DNA of 64,000 nucleotides from Ophioderma brevispina (GCA_023653785.1 JAMKCH010007155.1:58268-122267), one strand, 5' to 3'. Counted from the stretch's first letter, positions 21,984 to 34,100 are shown. The notes: generated by a model from the sequence alone, not told the origin. Numbers and translations: made by a program.

Positions 21984-24743
21984 TTTTTCGATAAGGTAGT
22001 ATCATTAATAATGAAGGAAACCTTATTGTAGACAAAAATGTAACAGTGACTACCACTTCAAAGAAAGCAATTGTCGACATAACCATTTTTCCCTGGTTCA
22101 ACCTTGAAGTTTTAAAATACATGTATAGTGTAAATATTGGATTAGCAATTGTGCATTAATGCATTTATAACGTCTAAATATCTGCTTTTAACAGATACTA
22201 ATAGCCTATATATTATTTAGCATATTTGTATTTGTCTAAAAGAAGGTTTAGAGTATATAACGTCCTTTGAAGAAATGTGACGCTCCGTTATTTTTTTCAA
22301 GATGCATTTATAGTAATTTCAAAGTGAGATTCCGTGCATATTCCGATAGGGATGGTATCGATATGGGACTCAATCCCCGCCATTGCGGAGACAAGGCCTT
22401 TATTGCCATTACAAAACATATTGGCCCGTATCTCAAACGATGTTTTAACGCTAATCACTAGTTAAAGCGCAATTACACGCCCGCTAAAAATAAACGCAAT
22501 TCTCAAAGCCATGGTTAACTTTAAACGCTGTGTAAATTTTTAGCCAGAACATCGTTAAACATGTCTTTTTTTTTTGTTTAAAAACGTTGTTGAACTTATA
22601 CTTGGTCCGGGGTAGTTTTAAGCGGGTGTTAACTTTCAGCATGCTTGATATTTTCAGCTATATGTGATACGCGTGGTTAGAACCAGTTTGTCTCCTTTAT
22701 TTCTCTTTCTCTTCTTTTCCGAAGTCTCAGTTGATTCTTCTCGTCCATTTCCTTTGCTTCTATTTTTAATGCTCGTGTGTATCTGTATAGTATTGAATAA
22801 TGAAAAATTGCGACACAGTCACAGCGGCATAACCATTTTTTTAAAAGTCCCGGGTTTTATCTCCATCACTGAACCAATTCTAAAGCTCCTTTCGTACGCG
22901 ACATTCTTGAAATTTACCGTGGGCTTCCTGCATAACATTTACAACTACGGAAGTCCTGTCTGTGCCATGAAAATTTTCACACGCACTACTACTATGGCGA
23001 AGATACGTCACAGTTCGGTGGGTGATATTTAATGGCGTTTAAATACAGTGGTTGCTTAACGACTTGTAAAATATTTAACTTTGCGGTTTTTTAAACTGTG
23101 CGTCCCTGCTAACCACAGTTTTAGGCCTAACTACGTTTAGTTTAACATCGTGTGAGAAACGGCCCATTGTGTCCATGGCCCAAAGTTTCCTTATAGAATT
23201 GGGCTTCTGGAATCTGATCTTCGATCCTACAATGATCGTTAATGATGAATGGCCCTGGAAGAAAGCGATCAGAAGAACCAACAACGTCTTCCACAATGCG
23301 ATTTCAATCTGTTTATCCATTCCCCAGTACAAGGAAGGTTTCAAAAACCACCCTTTGATCAAAATCCCTCTGCCGTAATCGGATGATAGGCAGAGCACTC
23401 ATTACTCCAATGTTTTGCAAACTCTATGTCCGAACACTTAAAATTGGTAAAAATATTGCATACTACACCGTTGCGGCGGTCTCCGGTGTGTATTTGTGGT
23501 TGTTTTCGTTATATAAGAAGTTAAGGCTCAAAAAAACATCGTTATGCGTCACTTTTCCTGCCCAAGACTGCCCAGTGTGAAAAATAGAGGATGAAAGTTT
23601 TGACTACCTTGAAAGTTGGACCGTGGGGCGTCCTTGGATTTCGTTGCACCCATGCTTCTTCAGGGGCTCTGAAAAGTGACCTCTTACGGACCCATTTTCA
23701 GTTAAAATTATAACTCCGGACCCGGCCCGTATTGGACCAGCTTTGGTGAAATCATACGAGTTTTCAGTGAAATATACACCTAACGGTACAGCAGTAATAT
23801 GACCTCCTTACTGTTCTTTTAAAAATATATTTTCCCTAGTATTATCCTGGGCATTTATATATATGTCATCTCTTTGAATTACACTTTAGTGTAATTATAC
23901 ACATCTTAACTTGTATGCAAAATATTTGTATGAAAATTTTTTGATTTATTGTAACATTAATTTTTCACTGTGATGCATTATTTACATAATTATTTATCAT
24001 ATTGTTTTTGCTCTGGCCTATTTCTAGATACAATACATTGATTGAAGATTGAAGGTAATTTGCAGTGAGATTATACCCCTTTGGGGGCCTGCTCTCATAC
24101 ATGAAAAACGATACCATTTCACAATAGCCAACATCACAAAAAAATTACACTTTTACTACTGCAATAAATAATACACATTTTAGTGTTATTTTTTGCTGAT
24201 ATGTTGAGGTTAATTTTTTCCTATTTGTATCATTGAACCTCACAATCACAACTGAATGTACCCCCAGCGGACTAGAACTTGATTATTTTGAATTTGATAC
24301 CCTAGCGGTGTCCCGCATTTGCGCTCTTCCCTCTTTTTGAACGAGCATGGGTTTCCCGATCAAATACAATAACCCGCCGGGCGTGGTGCCGGTTTCCATG
24401 ATGCGGCCATATGTTTGAGTATGCGCTGATTCCCATGACCCGGAATCGTTTCGCAATGAAAAACAACCACGAACTGAGAATTTTCTCGAGCCAGAAATTA
24501 TGAATAGGATTATCCTCGGAATGGCCACTTGAGAGAATGAATAACAATTGCAATTATAGGGCGGCAGATAGATCGTTCAAAACGTCAAGTGGGTCGTTGG
24601 GGTTCTTCTTATTTCTTTCTTCCATGGAGTTACATGTCAATCACTATTTTTTCAGGGGGGGGGCAAGAGGGGGGGCAAGATTCCCCACAGGGGTCAGCTC
24701 CCCCCCCCCCGACCCCCCCCTCTGGTTACGGTTACGGCCACTG
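21819..24743. mobile_element. Possible non-autonomous hAT-like element bracketing copy 2
   Basis: CAGTGGCGTAACC at 21819-21831 is the inverse of GGTTACGGCCACTG at 24730-24743 with one extra G. CAGTGGCG-type ends are common in hAT-like elements. The 8-bp flanks TAAATGAG (left) and TAATGAAG (right) are similar but not identical, so the target duplication is unproven. No transposase is seen. Confidence 0.35.
21984..24712. repeat. Large tandem duplication, copy 2
   Basis: Second copy of the unit at 19126-21983, in the same orientation and directly adjacent. It ends in a G/C-run block (24655-24711) like the one that ends copy 1 (21940-21983). No conserved protein is encoded. Confidence 0.85.
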
Positions 24744-24967
24744 TAATGAAGAAAATCGGAGCTACTAGGAGGGCCGCTAGGAATGCCTATGCGTTGTATG
24801 ATTTTCTTTGATTTTGTATGATTTTTGTATGATTTTCTTAGGCGTCATCTATAGTGCTTGGGCCACAGGTGATTATTGACATATTGGTACCCTATAGAGT
24901 GGCAAAACGAGAGTAATACCACTTGTTAAGACACTTCAACTGAAAAATTTTCTGGTCATGATAACTT

Positions 24968-25400
24968 AGACTTCCCAAGTAATACTTAGCTTAAGCCCGC
25001 TAAGTTGCATAAACAAACATGGCCGCCATTCAAATTGCTCCATAACTGGTTTCAGGCATACCATGTCTTGTAGAAGGATAATTTGGTTAAAAATAATGTT
25101 AACATGAGATTTTGATAATGGACAACCACAGACGCCAATAATACATTTCTTAATAAACCTAATTTGCATAAATCCAAAATGGCCGCCATTTTCTTAATTT
25201 TTGAGAATCTTTGACTTCAACATTCAAGGTATATATGGATGAACTTTAACACTACTCTAAAATTTTAATAATTACACTATTGCTCAAATATAACATACAC
25301 CTTATGGTTATGCAAGACTTCCAGGTGACCCTAGGCAAGTAAATTTACTCAACAAAATGGCCGCCATTGCAATTGCGTCATAACGATTTCGTCGGCTATA
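24968..25400 (-). repeat. GGCGGCC-rich dispersed repeat, minus orientation
   Basis: The reverse complement resembles the tandem units at 28965-29815. Shared blocks are AAAATGGCGGCCATTTTGG, ATTTATGCAAATTAGG, GTGGTTGTCCATTATCAAA and CTCATGTTAACAT. About one and a half units are present. Confidence 0.65.
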
Positions 25401-25723
25401 TCCAGACTCGTTGAGGAAATATTTTAGGTTCAAAACTGCTAAACGAGGTGTTTGATAAAAACAATCAAACTGAATTCATGGCCATCGATTTAATACCGAA
25501 AAAGAGTAAAGGAGGGATGGGGAAGTGAAGGTAGAGAGAAAATGAATCGGGAGAAAGAAGAAGTTCTTTGCATATATTCCAAATAACCGCCATTGTTTAC
25601 CCACCATTTCAGCACTTAGTTGCTTTTTAAATGTCGCCAGTTTTCATCATGGGCATCAGTGTTTAATCTATTGCACTTGCACTACATATGTCTAATTCCC
25701 TAGCTACCTTTAAACGACCTTTA

Positions 25724-26068
25724 TGAGAGCGCGTGTGGTTTAGCGGAAAAGTGCAGGACGCGTGATCAATAGACCGTGAAAATCGTGATTTTCGAGCCCC
25801 ACTATGGCCACTTGTTTGTGTCCTGGGAAAGACACTTAGGCTCAAATTGCCCGCCACCCAAGCGAAATCTGGGTAGCTGCTATGGGGAATATTACGATCT
25901 AACTGCTGATATGCTTTCGCATTGTAAGGCATGTCTTCGAGCAGCCCCCTAAATATAGTGGAAATTATCGTGACGATTTCTTGAAGGCGGCGTAATAATA
26001 CTTGTCAGGCGCTGTGTGCTTTGTAGAGCGCCTATAAATGCGCCGTTATTATTATTATTATTATTAAA
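25724..26068 (+). mobile_element. tRNA-derived SINE with L2-like tail
   Basis: The head contains a perfect pol III A box, TGGTTTAGCGG (25736-25746), and a B box-like TTTTCGAGCCC (25789-25799), 43 bp apart. The body shares blocks with the minus-strand SINE at 40445-40800, notably CCAGCGAAATxTGGGxxGCT. The tail reads GAGCGCCTATAAATGCGCC followed by (TTA)n up to 26068. That tail type is used by SINEs that borrow L2/CR1 LINE machinery. Confidence 0.8.
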
Positions 26069-26454
26069 AACCACCCGGACAAAAAAATCATAGAGTGGAC
26101 CCTTTCCTTGGGTTTATGGAAAATTGGCTCCTAGATCTGACAACAAGCATATACTACCTCAACTTTATCTAGTTTTAAACCACTTATTTTTCATAACAGA
26201 ATATCTGATTGAATTCCATTCTTGCAACTACAATGAATAGTGGTGTTGTCAGTATTTATTTCAATATTATTACAATTTTGCCCATTATTTACCATTTTTT
26301 TTGCCAGTCCATTAGCAATACCTCTATCATCTTATTATCTAGATAACATACATAACGACCGCATTTACATAACTATTGACCAATCTCACAAAGTTCTCAT
26401 TACACGTATTTGCCACTCTAGTCCCTCTGAAGACTACGCCACCATTTAGCTGTT

Positions 26455-27930
26455 TGGTAACTTGCAAACAGGAACGTTCTTTGTTCAGCTACAGCGAAGA
26501 AGAGCTGATGAAGTAGGTTCAAGTATGGACTACCACAAGTGAGTTGCTCGCACCCTCCTGTTCACATCTATACCAACGCCCACCTAGGAACCGGTCGTTT
26601 TTTATCTATGCAACGATCTTGGAATAGCGCCACAGATTCAACTCACACTTGTTGAAGAAGAGACTCTCCAAAGCTTGGTGAACTCACTCCTTACTACGAG
26701 CATGACGAGGAAAACCACCTACGTGCACATCCGTCCAAGACACAGGTGTGTGCTTTCCATCTACGCCACCGTGGAGCCAAACGTCATCTTAAAATAACCT
26801 GTTCTGCAACACCCCTGGAGCACTGCGATAACCCAGTCTACTTAGGAGTTGGGACCCACTCTTTCTTATAAGACCCACATCAAGAAGACGAAGAGTAAAG
26901 TATGCTCACGCAATAACATCAACGGAGAACGTATACATCCTAGCAGGAATTGCTCCAACAGTAGTGTAGCGAGCATGAAAGAGTATGCAAGTATCGAATG
27001 TGAAGCACACTATGTCCGGACAGAGACCTGCTGCCAACCGCCTTAAATCTAGACAGAGTTTCTTGAGCAAAGTCCAACCTCTTGAATCAGTCTCTAAGCA
27101 GTTTAAGGGAGTAACATCTACTGGTATTGAACCTGGTGAGAATCTTCCACCTGGAGCTGACTCCCCATGGGCTGAATGGCGATGCTCAAACCAGAACCAG
27201 AATTGGCCGATCTAAGGTTTCCTTGCAGAAGTGAGGCTACCTGGAAGCAGATCAGGACACTACCTGTGTTGTGGAACAGCACCACAGACAATGGAACATC
27301 TCTTGGTCTGCCCATTGTTGGAGCAACAATGCCCTGTATGGGAAAGATCAACCCATGGCAATAAACTTGACTCAGCATTAAAGGCCTCTTGCCGGCTTAT
27401 TATAAGATGTCTTCGTCCAACACCAACGGAGAACGTATACATTTTAGCAGAAATTGCCCCATCAGACATCTGTCATAGTGTAGCGAGCATGCAAGAGCGT
27501 AGCTGTCGAGTATCTAATGTGAAGCACCCTATGTCCGGACAGAGACCAGCTGCCACCCACCTTAATTCCAGAGAGAGTTTCTTAAGCAAAGTCCAACCTC
27601 TTGAATCAGTCGCTAAGGAGCTTAAGAGAGTTGCATTGTGGAAAAAAAGACTTGCTATCAACCAAGTAACATCTATTGGTATTGAACGTGATGAGCATCT
27701 TTCACCTGGAGCTGGCTCCAAATGGACTGAATGGCGATGTTTCAACAGATTGAGAACTAGAATCAGCCGATCTAAGGTTTCTTTGCAGAAGTGGGCTACC
27801 TGGAAGCATTCCAGGACACTACCTGTGGTTGTGGAACAGAACAGAACCACATACAATGGAACATCTCTCTGCATGAAGGGCCAGACAGTTCTCAATGGAG
27901 GAAGCTGGCCAAGTTGTTCACGTCTTTGAT
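26455..27930 (+). pseudogene. Decayed LINE reverse transcriptase, two rearranged pieces
   Basis: Plus-strand remnant of an APE-class LINE; the family also appears at 41695-42540 and 48372-49201. The first piece runs from the RT palm (RFFVQL near 26485, a frameshifted RFFIYA-type motif C near 26610) through AHPSKTQVCAF, LEHCDNPVYLG (26818-26850) and SYKTHIKKTK (26864-26893). It then jumps to the C-terminal PQTMEHLLVCPLLEQQ (27285-27330). There it runs straight into an upstream segment of the same element (CPVWERSTH, SCRLIIRCLRPTPTENVYIL), and a second C-terminus follows to about 27890. Frameshifts and stops are frequent. It is a dead transposon, not a host gene. Confidence 0.8.
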
Positions 27931-28964
27931 GGGTGATCTAGTTTACGATATGTGAACTTTTGAAGTTTGTAAACGTGGGGATTTGAGGAGCTTTTATCCA
28001 GAACATTGCCTTTGGCAGCAAATGCGCTGTCAGAGTCACATCAACTGTATATGAATGCATGCCTTTGATGTACCTTATCTTGTTTTGAGTTCACACTTCA
28101 TACTATTGCAGCTAATGTCATTGTTGAAGGCCAGGCTGATGGTCATTTCAACGATTCCAACTTGGGTGCAGTGTTGCTTACTGGCTGATGACCTTCCTTA
28201 CAACTTCAAAGAGTTCAATGTTGTAAGTATGTAGCTAGGTCACCCTCAAAGATGAGAACGACTTGCGGTACTAAGTGTGTAGAGCCAAGAAAAGCCAAAA
28301 TTGAGGACCCCGCCTAACCCTTCCTGCGAGGGTAAAACTATATGGTGCCATCTCGAGAAGCCCACCAGACAGCTTCAACCCCATGGTACTGAGGATTGTA
28401 CGTTCTGTTTGTAATTTGATCATCAAGTGGAGAATGAAACACCTGCTGCAGACGTTGTTTTCGAGGTCTTACCCTGCAATAATTGCCCAGAGTGTGCACG
28501 TTGCCGAACTGTGTAATAGGGCCATGGGAATGTCCTGTACGATTTGTGGCAAGTATCGACATGTTAAACATGAAAGGTGTTTTTCATTACATTGGACAGT
28601 TTGATTATTGGTGGGGACGAGGAAGAGACAGAAACCATTAAGGATGCAAATACAAGGCTAGATTAAAAATACTTGTAATGAGAACTTAGTGAGTTGGTCA
28701 ATAGTTTATGTATAATGCGCGATTGGTAAAATAAATGTTGTTGAGTGCCAAAATTCCGTCCTATAGCTCTAATTGACTTGAAAATAACTTACTGAAAAAA
28801 ACCATTGTAGTACAAGCAATGATCCTACAAGCTATTCTATATGGCAAATTAGGTGGCTTTTAAAAAAAAACTATGTAATACAGGCACGTGTATTCCGAGT
28901 GTAATACATTAACACTAAACGCCAGGATTCACAGTGGCTACAATTTAAAAGCAACGCAATACAG
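27931..28964. other. No gene seen
   Basis: Short open frames on both strands near 28338-28604 show no family resemblance and no good splice sites. The rest is AT-rich. Confidence 0.4.
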
Positions 28965-29807
28965 AGATGCTAATTTGGCAACATGGCGACCATTTGGTAT
29001 AAGACCAAATTAGATTTATTAAAATGGATGGCTATGAATTCATTTTGGTTGTGTTTAATCACCATCTCATTTTAGCAGTTTTGTGGGGAGTTTTTGTACC
29101 TAAATATTTCTTCTAATGAGTCGGGGACATGGCCGCAACTAGTTAAGGTGCAATTCCAATTGGCAGCCAATTTGTTTATATGCAAGTAGCATGCTCAAGT
29201 TGTCCCCTTGAGGTCCTTGCATACACACCTGATCTAATAATAGTGTGAATATGTAATTGTAAACTTGAGTGTAAGATCCATCCATGAACTGGTGATACCT
29301 TTAACAAATGACTGTAAGTCAAATGTATGCTCCAATTTACGAAATGGCGGCCTTTTGGATGTCTGCAAATTAGGTTTAATTAAAAACATGCTGGATTGAG
29401 TTCGGGTGGTTGTCATTATCAAACTCCTTGTGTTAGCATATTTCACTCAAAGAATTTACATTCTACAAGACAGATATGGCCGTAAATAATTATGAACGAA
29501 ATTTCAAGGCGGCCATTTTCTTTATGCAAATTAGCATGCTTCGGTTGTCACCTTCGAAGTCTTGAATAAAGACATGTTTATAGTTATATTAGTACAAGAG
29601 TGTAATTGCAAACTTTAAAAGTGCTTGTTCATCCATGTGATACCTTGAACATTGACTGTTAAAGTCAAATTAGGCTCAAATATATGAAAATGGCGGCCAT
29701 TTTGGATTTATGCAGATTAGGTTTTAATTTAAAATGTATGGATTTGAGTTCTGGTGGTTGTCCATTGTCAAACACCTCATGTTAGCATTTATTCCACTAA
29801 AAGAATT

Positions 29808-29815
<8 letters not shown>
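28965..29815 (+). repeat. ~350-bp tandem repeat, about two and a half units
   Basis: Recurring blocks are AAATGGCGGCC (near 29343, 29510 as its complement, and 29688), ATTTATGCAxATTAGG, GGTGGTTGTCxATTxTCAAA and TTAGCAT. Units begin near 28980, 29335 and 29685. A partial copy of this material reappears at 31203-31306. Confidence 0.65.

Positions 29816-29859
<44 letters not shown>
29810..29859. repeat. Poly(A) run of about 50 bases
   Basis: An uninterrupted A-run inside the repeat unit, not at a LINE or SINE end. Homopolymers of this length are also typical assembly trouble spots. Confidence 0.9.
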
Positions 29860-29861
<2 letters not shown>

Positions 29862-30732
29862 TGCCAAAGAAGTTACAAAGAGGACTGATGAGGTTTTATA
29901 TTGTTTATTTTGTAATCAGAATTGATTTAATCAGATACTTAAATACTTAATGTAAAATATATTACATCTAACTGTAAATATACAGTTAAATTGAATGGAA
30001 ACCTGTTAATTTTTACGGCGTTTGTTGGAAGAATTGCTGTCAGGAATTTCTTGTAAAATTTTAATACAGTATTATTCCTGTATATCCTTAATGCTTAATC
30101 GTATAATTGAAAATTCACAATAATGTACGATAATGTTGATACTTGAAAAACCATTACAGCATCGGCCCAAATGTAAGTGTAAGTATACTAAGCACATCCA
30201 AAATGTATGTCTAACGTTAAGTGGAAGAAGTTGCGATTTGTATGCTTGTAGAGTAGACTTACTCTTATACTTTCTGTTGTTGAAAACTTTTAATGAGTAA
30301 AAAAAAACAGACCATTTTGAGGTTACGGTGACAGTCGGTAGACCTTTCAACTGCCGTGCTCATGTTCCACTTGTATTTCAAGCACTTTGACGTTTGATTT
30401 AATTTCAAATTGCACTATTTTCGATGATTAAAGTGGTATTTATTGAAAATGCAAAATGAGAATGTTCTCATGTTAAACGTATTTCCTTATTGAAAATGTT
30501 TATGTGCCTTAAAGGTAAGGTGCAACGAGATATTTCACATAACAGGTGTGCCTAAAAATGTGAAAATTTTGATTTTAACAATCAGTTGATTTGCAGCAAT
30601 AAATGCAAATATATATTCAATCATTCTTTAGTAATAAAAAAAATAATGCCAAAAAAAATCCCAGTACACGGTTTTGGAAATCCCAAACACAGGCAGGGTA
30701 TATAGACAATACAAAATTAAAAAACAATTAAT

Positions 30733-30840
30733 ACACACACACACCGCACACGCGCACACACACATTCACACACACACAAACACACACACACACATTCACA
30801 CACACACACACACACGCGCGCGCGCGCACACACACACAAA
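30733..30840. repeat. (CA)n microsatellite with (CG)n core
   Basis: Mostly CACACA with several ATTCACAC interruptions and an alternating CG/GC run near 30814-30826. Confidence 0.95.
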
Positions 30841-31399
30841 ACTGGAGATAAAATACAAAATAACTTGGTTATAAATACCTGGGTTATGCGAATGAAGCTC
30901 AATACTTAATGTAGGGGCAATTTTCCCAAGAAGGGCTATGACGCGCGTTCTAAATGGTATAACTGGAAAGGAGAGCAAGCTGGCTGAGATCCTTTTTCAG
31001 GGTCTTCACTTGCCTCTTGCTAATTTTGAAAATTGATTTCAGACGTTGCTCCGTGTCGGGTGAAATAAGACCACGGCTACCACTTTCAATACAGAACAAG
31101 TGACACGTATAACCCTTTTCATTAAGATCTTGGGTAAGATGGACGTACTTTGATTCTTTACGTTCATGAACTTTATCGATATTAAAAAAAAAAAAAAAAA
31201 AAAGTACAAGAGTGTAATTGCAAACTTTAAAAGTGCTTGTTCATCCATGTGATACCTTGAACATTGACTGTTAAAGTCAAATTAGGCTCAAATATATGAA
31301 AATGGCAGTTATAAAATACAAAATAACTTAGTTATAAATACCTGGGTTATGCGAATGAAGCTCAACACTTAATGTCACAGTAGGGGCAATTTTCCCAAG

Positions 31400-32060
31400 A
31401 AGGGCTATGACGCGCGTTCTAAATGGTATAACTGGAAAGGAGAGCAAGCTGGCTGAGATCCTTTTTCAGGGTCTTCACTTGCCTCTTGCTAATTTTGAAA
31501 ATTGATTTCAGACGTTGCTCCGTGTTGGGTGAAATAAGACCACGGCTACCACTTTCAATACAGAACAAGTGACACGTATAACCCTTTTCATTAAGATCTT
31601 GGGTAAGATGGACGTACTTTGATTCTTTACGTTCATGAACTTTATCGATATTAGTTTCGAAAGGAACAGTGAGCTCGATTATCTGAATGAAAACGCCGTC
31701 ATCTTGCAAAACAACCATATCTGGCTTTACAGTAGTGAGCAATATGTTAGAGGGAGTAGACCCGCCACCTGTTGAATGGCCTGGGACGTCAGCATAGATA
31801 GTTGCAGAACTCGACTAAGATTTGTAGGTTTTTATAATATAATATGATCGTATTAAAATCGTATTATGATGCCAAATTAGGCGGCCCTGCTCAAGAGAAA
31901 CAGGACATGAGCTGGGGACGTGATTAAGCATCTCCTTATTACCACATAATTTACAATTTATAGTAGTCCTTTTACCCCAATTGCGGAGGTTACTCAGTGT
32001 GGGCAAATAGTCGATGGAGGCACGGACCGCAAAACTGTAGTAATTGTTACTATCTTTTTC
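31400..32060 (-). pseudogene. C-terminal region of an RLE-type LINE (zinc knuckle and endonuclease)
   Basis: One minus-strand frame runs from about 32050 to 31419 with one in-frame TAG (31812-31814) and another just past 31419. It has, in order, LPTLSNLRNWGKR, a knuckle CKLCGNKEMLNHVPSSC (C-x2-C-x7-H-x4-C), then KPDMVVL, IIELTVPFE and HERKESKYVHL. That order, a CCHC knuckle followed by a PD-(D/E)-x-K-like endonuclease with conserved ELTVPFE and HERK-x-x-KY, is the C-terminus of R2/NeSL/HERO-type LINEs, which nick DNA with a restriction-like endonuclease. The reverse transcriptase that should precede it is absent. A partial second copy lies at 30847-31183. Confidence 0.8.
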
Positions 32061-32855
32061 ACAATTTACCGTAACTTAGTAATGAATGTTTGTGTTATTT
32101 TAATAACATTTCTCAAATGAAATAAGGGTATTTGTTATAATTTTAAGAAATAAGTTAAGGGTACAATTGTAAGCCTTTATTATTTACATATTTGTGGGAG
32201 TTATTAAAAATTAATGAATTGAGTGTTTGCGATTTATGATTTCTATCTCAATTACTCATTTTTAGTGTAGTTGAATTAATCATTCAAACCGTCAAACTGA
32301 ATTCGTTCCTAATGACTTCGAAATATAATTAGGATGCTATCTTAAATTACATTGCACTTTCAATAGATTTCCGTATCATACGACAATTATAGTTCTAGGA
32401 ATTGTTCTCATAACATGAAAAGTATGGTTGTATCATTACAAAATAAAAAAATGAAATATTATGTCTGAAAATAACAACAACAACAAAATAAAACTCAAAT
32501 GGTGCGATTCGAAATTGACAAATGTTGGCTTCATTTGCCCTGCTCAGCACCCGGATCATCGCTTAGATAGTCAAGACATCTTACAATCTACGTCTAGTAA
32601 AGAACACAGCTAGCAGTGGATATTTTTATTTTACCCTCGTCCAAAAAAGGTTCTTCCTACTACACGAACAAGGGGCGGGGGGGTACCACTTCCCTGATTT
32701 TTTTTCGTAATTAAGGGAAAACAGCTTGTTTGGTATCAGTGTGTAGCTACATATCCCCTTTCTTCCAATAAAGTACAAACATATCCAGTTTTAACAATAT
32801 GATGTCGTAGTGACTTCATAACAGAGCTTATTTATACCGTTATTTGTAAGCAAAT
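32061..32855. other. AT-rich sequence, nothing recognised
   Basis: No open frames of note, no repeat boundaries seen. Confidence 0.45.
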
Positions 32856-32859
32856 CTCC

Positions 32860-33250
32860 AAAACCAAGGGGTTTTCGACCGTTTTCGCCATTCTTGCAAG
32901 CAAAATTCATATTTATTTGGCAAAGATGGGTGCCAAAGTAAGCATACACATGTTATTACTCTACAAAATAATATCCATGCCTTGGTCTTGTGCGTATGCC
33001 AGAATATGTTTTGTACTCTCATAGGAAGCCTGGTGTAGGCGACTTCCAGTCCAGTAATTCTTTCTTCATGGCCCAGGTCGCACATTCATATAACAGGATA
33101 CTCTCGACACGGCTATCTCTGAAGAAGGTCATCATGGTTGAATTGGAGATACCAGATTGCCATAAGATATGTAGGCTATAGCAGGTGTTCCAAGCTTGTC
33201 CTTTGGGTGACAGGAAGTCTTTCTTGCTGTCGGTAACATACCTTTGCAGG
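32860..33250 (-). pseudogene. RT thumb fragment of an RTE/CR1-like LINE
   Basis: The minus strand shows KGQAWNTCYSLHILWQS, TFFRDSRVESILLY, CATWAMKKELLD (matching the common ETWTLTKAL block) and, after a frameshift near 33035, YTRLPMRVQNIFW followed by HTKA. This order is characteristic of the C-terminal third of several LINE RTs. Catalytic motifs are not included and the fragment is frameshifted. Confidence 0.7.
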
Positions 33251-33289
33251 TATATAGTACATGGGGAAATGTAATTAATGTTTTGGTTT

Positions 33290-34100
33290 AGTTTTTTTCT
33301 TATACAATTTTGACACCAATGTTTTTCCAATATAGAATTTCATGTAGAATCTGAAAATCATGGGTGTCCTTTTTTTTTAATGTGTTCTTGGGTGTTTTAT
33401 AAGGGGGAAAATTTATCCTGGGGTAAACAATAAAAGTGTTTAAATTGTTTGAAAATTTATACCAATCTGTTCGGTTGCTCATAAGGTTTCTAAAAAGTTA
33501 TAGTTCGCCATATTTACGACTTATTGTTTTAGTACAATAGGCTAAAAAATGTTCAAGGTCATTATTTATAGAATGGGCCGATATTTTTAAAGTGGTTTTA
33601 AATCGTTCATTGGGTCATACTAAATAAGAAAATGTATATACATTCCGTGCTGCACCTTTTAAAATGAGACGTTTACAGATATGACCAATGGTCTCCCATA
33701 GACCCTGTGGATCACGGCCATATTTGTCCTCGTAATTATCATTGACAACGCGGCCTGTATATTTTTGGCTTCTGTACAGTAAGGCGAACAATTTGGCACC
33801 ATTTTTAAAAAGATGAATCTGAAATTTTACCCCCAGTTTGACCTTGAATCCGTTTTGCCTTGTAACACTTGTACTATAACCCTCAGGTAGGGCAAACTAT
33901 ACCTTTCTATAATCCTTGAAAGATACTGAACATGATGGTATACATTTTACCCCTTTTATATTTTGAACCCTGTATAAACCTTGCCCCTAAAATACATCCA
34001 ATAACACATTTTTAAAAATGACACCCATGATTTTGGAATCCTTATACAATTTTGATATAGAAAAACCTTGGTTGCAAGATTGTATATGAAATTTTCACAA
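33290..34100. repeat. Degenerate inverted repeat (foldback-like)
   Basis: 33300-33425 resembles the reverse complement of 33955-34075. Common blocks are TATACAATTTTGA, AAAATCATGGGTGTC, AATGTGTT and TTTTATAGGGG-like sequence. The arms are about 75% alike by eye and the interior has no coding. Confidence 0.45.

Larger units (their letters stand above)
29591..31653. repeat. Mosaic direct duplication
   Basis: 29591-29694 is repeated at 31203-31306, and 30847-31183 is repeated at about 31310-31653, nearly identically. The downstream copies are contiguous, whereas the upstream ones are 1.15 kb apart. A run of ~19 A bases (31184-31202) sits exactly at the join. Confidence 0.85.

Noticed and set aside
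25736..25799. Possible functional tRNA gene
   Set aside because: A and B boxes are present but no cloverleaf with an anticodon stem can be drawn and a SINE body and tail follow, so it is a tRNA-derived SINE.
27231..27929. 232-codon open frame that looks like a gene
   Set aside because: It is a recombined LINE C-terminus (two fragments fused); no host gene.
30674..30978. Open frames through the CA repeat
   Set aside because: Cys/Val or His/Thr repeats are products of the (CA)n microsatellite on either strand.
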